This document shows, in pieces, positions 55,161-64,000 of a stretch of 64,000 bases of DNA (position 1 is its first letter; each line of letters begins with the position of its first letter). Below the pieces are notes generated by a model. It saw only the letters and a program-made list of their open reading frames with translations. It was not told where the DNA came from and made no database searches. Both the position numbers and the translations under genes were made by a program. This DNA comes from Corythucha ciliata. Lineage: Eukaryota; Arthropoda; Insecta; Hemiptera; Tingidae. The DNA is taken from positions 54,243,189-54,307,188 of the forward strand of contig CM075938.1 of NCBI GenBank assembly GCA_038030265.1, written 5' to 3'.

Positions 55161-57013
55161 ATGGCTAACAGAAGCTGTTACAACAACGCCGCCTTCACCA
55201 ATAATTACAACCAGTACGATGCGGTTCGCGAATCGTTAAACCGTCGTCTCGAGCTCGGCGGTTTTCAAGCGTACAATGAAACTTTCGTCGACGACAACGG
55301 ACTCGGCGTTTACGACAAAGAGGAATACGTCGATATTGTGGAGGATTTGAATGGGCGACCGAAATGTCGACGTTCTGTTGCCAGTGTACCGTGTTCATCG
55401 TCGTCGTCGAGGCAAGTAAGCGTTGGCTATCACAGAAATCGCTACGAGTCTGTGAGTTCGGAGGAACGAAGATCACCGGAGAAATCACCACTGAGAGGTT
55501 GCTACGAAGGTGTTGACGCGCTGTATAGACGTTTCGAAGAAATCGAGGCGGCTAACGAAGAATATGTTGATAATCCCGAGGATCGAATGGGTGGCCGTCA
55601 GTTTGTCAACGTGCGAGAGCCTCCTCTGGGGAGTTCGTCAATGTCTCGCCACGTTGAATTGACGACACCAATTTCCACTCCAGTAACGACTCCTCGTAAG
55701 GAAGTTTCAACGCCAAAACGACCGTTGATTACTCCTAAAAAAACGCCAGTGTCCAGAGGAAATTCAGTGATTTTAGCTCCGATGATCGCTGATGTACAGC
55801 GTCAACAGCACTCATTAAGACTTCACAGGTAAATTTATTGTTTGCCCCCATCACCTCTCAATCTTAATCTAAAAATTGTAAATTAGGTCCCGTTCCGCAA
55901 TCATTTCGTCCCCAAAACGACCGATAATGACAACTAGTCGTGACTGCGAATGCACCAAATCAAGTCCACGAGTAAAACTTTTCTCGCAACCAACTTATCA
56001 TCAGCCTCATAATTACAACACTCAGACATTGGGACGGAGTTTTCCAGCTATCAAGTACCACACACCTCTTCGTATCCAATCCTTCAACCATTTGTTCAAC
56101 CCTGAACACGATCAGATTGATCTCAATGAACGCATGAAGTCACCAAATAGAAAGCCCAACACAGCGGTGAGTGTCCTCCCTTTTTCACCCCTTCCCCCCC
56201 ATTCCCACAGACACACACTTGTGTTTGTCCACCTTTTACCAGTTTCAACGGTAATTTCCTTCAGATAATTACACCAAACATGAGAAGCAGCATAGCTCCA
56301 CTTCTCCCGGTGACACCGCCTCGCCATGAACGTCCCCAGTCACAACCGCCGTCGCCAATGAAATCACCGTCAATATACTCTAAAACGAGTTGGCCCTACT
56401 TGCCACCGATTCACCTGCCGACAGAGTTGCTCTGTTTCGTTGGCTTTCTCCTGTTGCTCTGTGGTGCGGCATCGACGATCCTTTGTTTTTACATTTTATC
56501 GCTGGTAAATGTGTAAAAAACTAATCATTTAAAAAAAAAAAAATAGAAATCATTGAGTGTATTTTCTGTAGGGAAGCAGAAAATACTTTTTAAATTTCGG
56601 AGCTTTAGCTGGCTTCGTGTCTCTTGTAATTGGCCTCATGAGTTGTAGGACCAACAAGTGGAAATGGCTGCCTCACAGAAACTACTTAACAGGTTGGAAA
56701 CCTCCCCCCCCCCCGCCAGGCCTTCAACGTTTAAAAAAACGAACTCCCTTCTCAACTCAAAAACGACTTTTTATGTATAGGGTATATTCTTCTGGGAGCA
56801 TTCAGCCTTCTGAACGCACTCTGCCTCGCCGGTATTGTCTACGCTTTCAACGATCAAAGCTACGCCCTTTTGGACGTCCTGGGTGGAGCCGTCTGCGGCA
56901 TATCGGTTCTATTGATGGTCGGTTCAGTTGTCGGCATGGTAACGTCGGCCTGCTGTCACATGCCGCCTCCTGACAATCGAGTCGCTCATAGTGCGTCGGG
57001 ATTTTTTGTTTAA
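55161..57013 (+). CDS. spdo: sanpodo-like four-pass transmembrane protein, five exons
   Basis: Exons 55161-55828, 55887-56166, 56265-56504, 56572-56692, 56781-57013, all GT-AG with the frame kept; 513 residues. The ATG at 55161 follows an in-frame stop. The N-terminal ~370 residues are soluble, with a Tyr/Asn-rich start (SCYNNAAFTNNYNQYD), an acidic part (YVDIVEDLN), Ser-rich stretches and many TP sites (TTPISTPVTTPRKE). Four hydrophobic helices follow: about 370-396 (ELLCFVGFLLLLCGAASTIL), 401-421 (FGALAGFVSLVIGLM), 438-459 (YILLGAFSLLNALCLAGIVY) and 467-495 (LGGAVCGISVLLMVGSVVG), with a short tail. This layout, and an N..AF motif near the start comparable to the Numb-binding NPAF of Sanpodo, fit Sanpodo, which controls Notch signalling in asymmetric divisions. 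The family call is inference from architecture; a claudin/tetraspanin-like protein is the alternative. Confidence 0.68.
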
Positions 57014-57106
57014 ACTTATTAATGGTTGGGTGGGGGAGGGGGGGCTGTTAATATGGTGATAAACCTTCTGTGAATATAAAAATGTTACTCCTCTGTAAAA
57101 TATTTC
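57014..57106 (+). other. 3' UTR of the sanpodo-like gene
   Basis: Between the TAA stop and the AATAAA at 57107. Short, with a G-rich tract near 57030-57045. Confidence 0.5.
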
Positions 57107-57112
57107 AATAAA
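57107..57112 (+). terminator. polyadenylation signal AATAAA
   Basis: AATAAA about 95 bp after the stop codon of the sanpodo-like gene, followed by an A run. Confidence 0.6.
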
Positions 57113-58060
57113 AAAAAAAATATTTGTTTCATAACCAGTTAACCAGTTGCATGCCTTAAGCCCACATAGACCATTATAGGCTATGGGAAAAGGGAAAACC
57201 ATCGACACTGTCATTAATGCAGTTGGGAGGGGGGGGGGGCTATAAAGTGAAATGTCTTGCAAACGACAGCGATAATATCTATATATGTAAACGATGAAAA
57301 AAAAAAATTAATTGGCTGAACATTTCTTTTTCTCACGATAAAAAATTCAATAAGCTCTTCCTATAATATTCTTGCTCAGTCCCCCACCCCATCCCCTTCC
57401 TATTAATTGTCCTTAAAACACTTACGTTTCCTTTCCTTTTCGCTCCAATGAATTATTGAAAATGTAAGTGGGTCTTCCTCGTGTTTAAAAACAGCAGAAA
57501 AAGGGTCGATAAATTGTACCATTGACAAAGGTGATCACCTGGATAAACTGGACCGTTCAAAGGTGTAAACAATTCGGCAATAGCGATATAGGTTTTGTAG
57601 CGTTTACCACATAGTTCATGTCTTCCAATATATATGCAAAGTAAAAAAAGTGTTGGCGGGGGGGGGGGGATTCTTCAACGACGACGGATGATGAGCGTGA
57701 AAGGTCGTTGTTGCCTGATTTAACCCCCTCTCGCCTTCATCTCGGAACAGTTTCTATCAAAGAGCACGCTTCCAACGGCATTTGCAAGATTATGGTATTG
57801 TTGCATTGTTTGATATCGCAATACTATTTTTTTTTTTTTTTAATGGCATAGATGATTCTTCATCCTCTGAACTTACAGCCTCAGTGTTGAGTCGAGGAGG
57901 AGGAGGAGGAGGAAGTACTGAGACTTTTAATTTTTTCAACCTGAACATGTTCAAGAGCGGAGCACAGTCGAGATTTTGCGTGGGCCAAAAGTAACCCCCC
58001 CCCCACACACACACACCCTAGTCAGTGCCGTCTTTAGGCGGGCGCCTGGGTCCAGGGCCC
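57113..58060. other. unassigned intergenic sequence
   Basis: Contains G runs (57225-57239, 57657-57670), a T run (57825-57841) and a (CA)n tract near 58000-58016. No gene supported. The frames 57782-57994 (+) and 58014-57790 (-) are mutual shadows. Confidence 0.4.
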
Positions 58061-59470
58061 CCAAAAAATTGAAAAATCTAAAATTCACTATCTCCAGGGA
58101 GCGCAACTTCACAGCTAAAAAACTAAACAAAGCCTCGCTAAATTCGCGGCTAAAATGGAAAAAAAAGAAAGTCCGCGACTAAATTTGAGAAAACACGCTA
58201 CTAATTTACATGACAAAAACAACGCCAATTAGGGTTAAAATTGGGCAAAAATGGCAAAATCATTACTGAAATTCCATATAAAAATTAGCAATAATCGCAC
58301 AATTCACATATTAAAAAGAGAATAAATGCTAATTCACTGCAAAAGTATCAGAAACCGCTATTTAACAGCTAAAATTTAGAAAACCGAAATCCGTAGCTTC
58401 TGGGAGCTTCAAGGCTCAAAATAAAAAACAGCGCTAACCCATAGCAAAAAAAAAAAAATATAAGAAAAACACGACTAAAATTTAAAAAAATCATTAATTC
58501 GCGCGGTCAAAATTAAGAAAAACTCTAAATGTTGAACTCTCTCTCTCTAAAAACTTTCCGAAAAGAAATGCTAATTCGGACCTAAAAATGGAAAAAATGG
58601 CTTATCTGCGGCTAAAATTGCGGAAACCGCCGATTCATGGTTAAAAATGAGAAAATTCGCAAGCGCTAATGCGCTGCTAAAATTGAGAAAAAGTGCCAGT
58701 TCGCGGCTAAACTTGAGGAAAGTCACCGATTCGCGGACAAAATTGTGGTAAAATTTCCAACTTGAATACTCGATTCTCGTGCCTTCTGAAGGCAATTGTG
58801 TGGCTAAAATTGAGAAAAACGGGAAAATTCATGGGGCAATAAAGTTAAAAAACACCGCTGATGCTCGAACTGAGAAGAAACGCTGATCTACAGTTAAAAG
58901 TGACAAAAAATTGCTAACGCTGTGCTAAAATGTAAAAAAAACGCTAATTTGCTGTTAAAAATGGAAAAAATAGCCAATTTACAGCTAAAAATGTGAAAAA
59001 CGCCAATTCGTGGCTAAAATTGAGAAAATTCGCTAATTCACGTGTTAGAAACGCTACTACGCTGCTAAAATTAAAAAAAGCGATTATTCGCGAGTAAAAT
59101 TCAGGAAAATCACTAATTCGTGGCAAAAATTGTGAAAAATTTCAATTCGCATAAAAAATTGAAAATAAGCCAACTCGCGGCATCTAAAGGCAACTTTGAG
59201 GCTAAAATTAAGAAATAGCGCCAATTTTTGGCTCTCTAGGTAAAATACTGCTGATTTGTGGCTGAGAAAAATCGCTAATTCGTAGCGTATGGTGAACAAA
59301 AAAATGCGATTTGTCGCCAAAATTCGGAAAAACCTGATATTTTGCGGCTATTATTGAGGAAAATAGGTACGTAAGAAAACGCTAATTAACAGCCCAAACT
59401 GAGAAAAGTGCTAAAATGTAGAAAAAATCATGTAAAATGTAGAAATTTTGCTGCTTAAGTGAAGAAAACT
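58061..59470. repeat. ~28-bp repeat array copy, plus-oriented
   Basis: Units GCTAATTCGCGGCTAAAATT with GAGAAAA spacers. The marker CTTCTGAAGGCAA occurs at about 58788 and a variant GCATCTAAAGGCAACTTTG at 59180, about 390 bp apart. It ends at a G run at 59479-59490. Confidence 0.85.
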
Positions 59471-59810
59471 CAACTTAGGGGGGGGGGGGGCTGTTGGAGA
59501 TTTCCGCCCTGGGCCATGATAGGTGCAGGGTCCACCAGTGCAGCCAAAGAAGAAAATTGACTGTCCCGAGGAACAACTTCTGGTGGATATATTTACCGAG
59601 AATGCAGTGAAAATACGGTGGGGAAGGGCCGAAAATATTCTTCAGTCCATCCTATACTCCAGTTGGGTGGGCAATGGCCTTCCCCGCCCCCCTAAACTTT
59701 ACGCGCCGCTGCGTTATCCAGTCACAAACTGAAGCTCACGCAACCGGCGCCCTCTTAACCAAGGCACCCCCCCTCCAGCGCCTCGATACCTCAGTCCAGC
59801 CCTGTACCTA
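59471..59810. other. GC-rich spacer inside the array region
   Basis: Unassigned. A 69-codon frame (59523-59732) has no features. Confidence 0.35.
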
Positions 59811-60250
59811 AAAGTATAATATAAAATTGCTAATGCGGTACTAAAATGTGAAAAAATCGCTAAATTTGCGGGTAATTTTTGGGAAATAAACAATTAGGCC
59901 CGTATTCATAGTTGCTACTTAAATTGAAATTCTCCGAAGTAAAATCAACTCAGTTTTTGTTGGGGGAAAAATCGTCTGTTTTGACGCCCACTTAAGGAAA
60001 TTTCAGTTTAACAAATGTCTATGAATACGGGCCTTAGGCGGCTAAAATTTAGTCAAAACTGAATAATACGCCATTCGCGGCTTCTGAAGGCAACTATCGA
60101 GGCAAAAATGTTGAAAAAGCGCCAATTTATGGCAATGGGTGAAAAAATCGCTAATTCGCGGGTAAAACTGAGAAATATCGCTCATGCATAGCGCGTATGG
60201 TGAACCAAGAAAATCCTAATTTGCGAAAAGCCCTCTAGTTCGCGGCTAGG
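59811..60250. repeat. ~28-bp repeat array copy with MITE; paralogue of 63210-63590
   Basis: 59815-59890 matches 63218-63295, and 60131-60250 matches 63464-63590 in the same orientation (shared words GCAATGGGTGAAAAAA, ATCGCTCATGCATAGC and AAAGCCCTCTA). Confidence 0.85.
59897..60033. mobile_element. 137-bp MITE with TIR GGCCCGTATTCATAG, TTA target duplication
   Basis: GGCCCGTATTCATAG at 59897-59911 and CTATGAATACGGGCC at 60019-60033 are exact inverted repeats. TTA flanks both sides (59894-59896 and 60034-60036). The paralogous array at about 63292 has a single TTA and no insert. TIR and TTA together fit a PIF/Harbinger-type MITE. Confidence 0.85.
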
Positions 60251-60535
60251 TCGCTAATCATCGCTTTGTAACCTAAAAATCAATTTTTTTTTCATCTATT
60301 TATGCTTTTTGGTGCCCCCCCTCAATGAATGCTGGCCTCACCATCACGAGATCGCCCATTCGTCGAAAAATCATCATTCTGTGCCGATCCCCCTTCAATA
60401 GCCGCCCTTTGGTATGTGCAAGGTATTGGAAGAAATCTCTGGAATGACTATCAACAAATTTTTTGCGGACGCCATCTTCTTAGGGGAGGGTGGGTTTAAA
60501 CCCCCAAAACCCACCCCGTAGATCCGCCACTGATA
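60251..60535. repeat. dispersed ~270-bp repeat, second copy of 28895-29165
   Basis: Same blocks in the same order and orientation, with a few small indels, bordered by array sequence upstream as in the other copy. Confidence 0.85.
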
Positions 60536-61175
60536 TAAACGGATACGTTTGAGAAAAACCTGCCAATTCACGGTTGAAACTATGAGAACCACATTGTGAT
60601 AAAGCGCTCGTTCCCCGCTAAAATCGAAAAAAAGCGTCAAAGGATCGTAATTTACGGCTAAAGTTGACAAGAGCTCATTCGCTAGTAAATGGGAATGGGA
60701 GAAAAAGGTCAATATTCGCAGTCAAAATGAGAAAATCCGTCAATTCGTGGTTTGAAATAAAGCAAAAGCTGAAATTCGGGACTACAATTATTAATTAAGA
60801 AGTTATTCACGGCTTAAATTGCGAAAAGCTCCAATTGGTGGCGAAAATTGAGAAAAAATCCTGATTCATGGCTGAAATTGAGAAAAAAACGCTAACTCAA
60901 GATCCATTTGAGAAAACTCGCTACAATACGTGACTGAAACTGAGAAAAACTGCTAATTCCCAGCTCAAATTCAGATGTAGCGCTCATTCACGGCTATATG
61001 TATAATAGTGAAATTACACTGAATCGCCGATTCAACAATAAATAATAAAAAATCCGCGAATTCACGGCAAAAACTGTGATAAAAGGGCAATTTTCACAAT
61101 AAAATTCCCCGTACCGGGACGTCCTGACCGAAAATGAGAAAAAATCGCGAACTCGCGTTTTATGGTATGCCCCTT
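60536..61175. repeat. ~28-bp repeat array copy, plus-oriented
   Basis: Diverged units with GCTAATTC, CACGGCTAAAATTGAGAAAAA variants. No gene supported. Confidence 0.8.
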
Positions 61176-61382
61176 TCAACGCAGTGGCGGAACCACGCCT
61201 GTCGGGGCCCGGGGCGGAAATCTCTTGGAGGCCCTTAGTCTCTAATTAAACTAGGAATATAATTTTTAGTAGCGTTGGCTATGTATCAGCAGTATGTTGT
61301 ATACACAGTATGATTGCTATGTATAGCAATCAGCTATACATTGGCTACTCCCACACTTACGACCCTCAATTTTTAATTTTTG
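61176..61382. other. unassigned spacer
   Basis: Contains GCAGTGGCGGAACCACGCC and the locally repeated GCTATGTAT/ATACATAGC words near 61285-61345. Confidence 0.3.
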
Positions 61383-61564
61383 AAGTGATCCTACGCCTAA
61401 TCATTCTATTTGCTTGAAGAAAGAGGATAAAGTTACGCGTTGATTGGTAAAAAGCAGTCTGAAATCGGCTCTGCTGAACCGATTTCAGACTGTTTTTTAC
61501 CAATCGACGCGTAATTTTATCCTCTTTCTTCAAGCATTAGAATGTTCAGGCGTAGGATCGCTTG
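61383..61564. mobile_element. ~180-bp hairpin (foldback MITE)
   Basis: Long imperfect inverted repeat: AAG.GATCCTACGCCT, GCTTGAAGAAAGAGGATAAA, ACGCGT.GATTGGTAAAAA and CAGTCTGAAATCGG each reappear inverted on the right side. The centre is near 61472 (TCTGCTGAACC). No coding content. Confidence 0.8.
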
Positions 61565-61735
61565 TTTCAAAACTATAAGCAAAAAACTGGAAAAAGTCCC
61601 GAAAAATCGTCTATTTTGAGCTCCCCTGTCATAAGCAGGGCCCCTAGCCACATGCAAACGATTAGAACCATCTCCTGCTTTCCAACAATTATTTTAACCT
61701 CTGGTTCCAATTTTACTGGACTATTCCGGCAAATC

Positions 61736-64000
61736 CGCGACTAAAGTTGAGAAAAGCGCTAATTCAATTTAAAAGTTGGAAACATTGCTCATTCGCGGGA
61801 AAAATTGAGAAAAAGCGTCAACTATCCGCAAAAAATTGAAATAAAAACACGCTAACTCACGTCTAAAATTAGGGAAAAGCTCTAGTTCGCTGTTAAAATT
61901 TAGGAAAAGTGCTAATCCCCTGCTAAGAAAATGGAAAAAATCGCTAATTTGCTGCAAAATTGAGGAAAACTCCAAAACTCGTGGAAAATTAAGAAACTCG
62001 CTCACGGGATAAAAACGCTACGTTGCTGCTAAAGTTGAGAAAATGCGCAAATTCACGGTTATGGGAGGTTCCTTGGACTTCAGACCCCACGAAGTAGCGT
62101 ACCGAGGTAAGGGCGAGGGGGGGGGGCGAGAAGCTTAAATACGGGAAAATGAGGATTTTTAGGTTAACCATGGATGTAGGTATGTGAAGAGGTCGGACGG
62201 TAGGACAGCGATTTGGCTACTTTCTACCAATTCCTGTTTATCCGACCTGGAGAATATAACGTTGCAAGTGATATCAGCAAAGACCGTGGGCCGAATATTC
62301 GATTGAGCCCCCGAAAGCGCTATTCTGGTGGCTCAAATTGAGAAAATTCACGATATCTTGAGGAAAATTCGCGGCTAAAAAGAGAAAATACACCGTGTCC
62401 CCAGTTTCATTAGGTGCTTAAAGCCCAGTAAAGTGCAAATCGGCAATTTGCAGCTTGCTGACGCGGCAAAAAATTGAAAAAATCTCTAATATTCGTGTCT
62501 ATACCTGCGAAAAAGCGCCTATTCGTGGTCTCGCGATGCATGAAGGCCATTCTACGAATAAATTGTAGAAATCAACGCAAAAGTGTTGTTTTTGGGCCAA
62601 CCCTGCGGTTAAAATTGAGAAAGCACGCTATAATATTGACTAAAAAAATACGCTTTTAGGTTAAAATTGGACAAAAATGGCAAATTCACAACTGAAATTG
62701 CGAAAAATCGCCCTTTCGCGTATAAAAAGGGAATAGAGGAAAAACGTTAATTCGCGGATGCAAATGAAGAAAATCACTAATTCGCGGCTGAAATTGAAAA
62801 AAAATCACTAATTAGCGCAGCTAAATTTGAGAAAAACGCTAATTTTCAGTTCAAATTGGGGAAAAGTGCTAATTCTCAGCTAAAAATTGAAAAAATGGCT
62901 AATTTGCAGCTTAAATTGAGGAAAACGCTAATTCTTGGCAAATATTGAGAAAAGTCGGTAATGCACGGATTGGAAACGCTGCGGCAGCTAAACTTTAGAA
63001 AAAGCGCCAACTCACTTCTACAATTCAGGAACATCACTAATTCTCCTATAAGGTGTGGTGAAATTTTCAATTTAAATACGCGCCTTAATCTGAAGGCAAC
63101 TTTGTGGCTAAAATTCAGAAAAATCGAAAATTCATGCACGGTTATAAGTAAAAACAACGCTGATTCACGGGCTAGAACTGAGAAGAAGCAATCAGCTATA
63201 CCTAAAAGTAATAAAAAATTGCTAGTGCGGTGCTAAAATGTGATAAATCCGCTAACTTGCGGGTAATATTTAGAAAATACATAATTAGTCTGGCCAAAAT
63301 TAAGAGATTTTAAAAGTTAATTTTAAGCCTGAATTGATAAAAAGTGCTAATTCGCGGCTAAAATTGAGAAACATTCTACTTTGCGTAAAAACTGAATAAG
63401 CACGCCATTCGCGGCTTCTGAATGCCGCTTTTACGGCAGAAATTGAGAAAAAGCGCGAATTCATGGCAATGGGTGAAAAAACTGCTAATTCGCGGGTAAA
63501 ATTGAGAAAAATCGCTCATGCATAGCATTTATGGCGAACCAAAAAAATCCTAATTTGGGAAAAGCCCTCTATTTCGCGGCTAATATTGAGGAAAACACTT
63601 AAGAAAAACTCTAATTTTCAAAAATCTAATAATCCCCTGCTAAGAAAACAGAAAAAATCGCTAATTTGCAGCTAAAATTGAGGAAAGCTCCAAAACTCGT
63701 GGAAAATTGAGAAACTCGCTCATGGGATAAAAAGACTACTTAGCTGCTAATGTTGAGAAAATGCGCAAATTCACGGTTATGGGAGGGGGGACATAACTGC
63801 TAATCCACGGCTGAAATTGAGAAGAACGATAAACGCGGCCAAAAGTGATATATTAAGCGCTGATTTGCGGGTAAAGTTGTCAAAAAGCACTCATTCGTGG
63901 CTAAAATTGATAAATTCTGGGCTTAAACTGGTCATAAAGCGCTAATTGGCGGATAGAAAAGGTGAAATAGCGGTAATTCGTGGCTAAAATAAGGAAAAGG
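61736..64000. repeat. ~28-bp repeat array copy, plus-oriented, running off the window
   Basis: About 2.2 kb of units. 61905-62072 and 63620-63788 are direct duplicates (CTCCAAAACTCGTGGAAAATT, first 20 bases conserved; CGCAAATTCACGGTTATGGG). Markers CTGAAGGCAACTTTG at 63090 and CGGCTTCTGAATGCC at 63412. The sequence at 62080-62310 is less repetitive. Confidence 0.85.

Overview
The window is nuclear DNA of an arthropod, most likely an insect (a hemipteran would fit, but the species cannot be read from the sequence). The reasons are GT-AG introns, polyadenylation signals, a sanpodo-like gene, and a dense load of animal-type transposable elements (Jockey/R1-type non-LTR, BEL/Pao, Gypsy, Copia, MULE, P element, small TTA-flanked MITEs). 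Nothing prokaryotic, no rRNA and no CRISPR were seen.

Only three loci look like host genes. (1) 11174-12574, minus strand, three exons: a secreted Q/N-rich protein of 399 residues. (2) 29941-30307, minus strand, two exons: a small secreted protein of 93 residues whose first exon is short. (3) 55161-57013, plus strand, five exons: a 513-residue protein with a long cytoplasmic N-terminus and four C-terminal membrane helices, resembling Sanpodo, the Notch-pathway regulator. A perfect 188-bp inverted repeat at 32555-32966 carries two head-to-head tRNA-like genes with anticodon GGT.

Layout: 1-1100 copy of a degenerate ~28-bp repeat array; 1480-5276 an R1-type retroposon (minus) split by a second non-LTR element (plus); 5280-7215 and 10136-10855 two other degenerate short-period repeat families; 7490-9483 fragments of non-LTR and Copia elements; 11174-12574 host gene; 14311-14735 foldback; 15066-16241 an internally deleted MULE; 16770-19104 a Gypsy element cut off by repeat array; 19105-28905 arrays with two 79-bp palindromes and a 4.5-kb TTA-flanked element; 29941-30307 host gene; 31297-40442 a Jockey element interrupted by the tRNA palindrome and by a 4.9-kb CACGG-ended element, which itself holds a 1.1-kb palindrome; 40611-41435 P-element transposase remnant; 41479-48206 a complete young BEL/Pao element; 49944-53362 an unknown ORF and Gypsy pol remnants; 55161-57013 sanpodo-like gene; 58080-64000 more arrays with MITEs.

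The main unusual structures are the tRNA palindrome with an 11-bp target duplication inside a reverse transcriptase gene, the long ordered homology between copies of the 28-bp arrays (so they behave as large dispersed elements rather than simple satellites), several TTA-flanked insertions whose empty sites can be found in paralogous array copies in this same window, and the three-level nesting at 31-40 kb.
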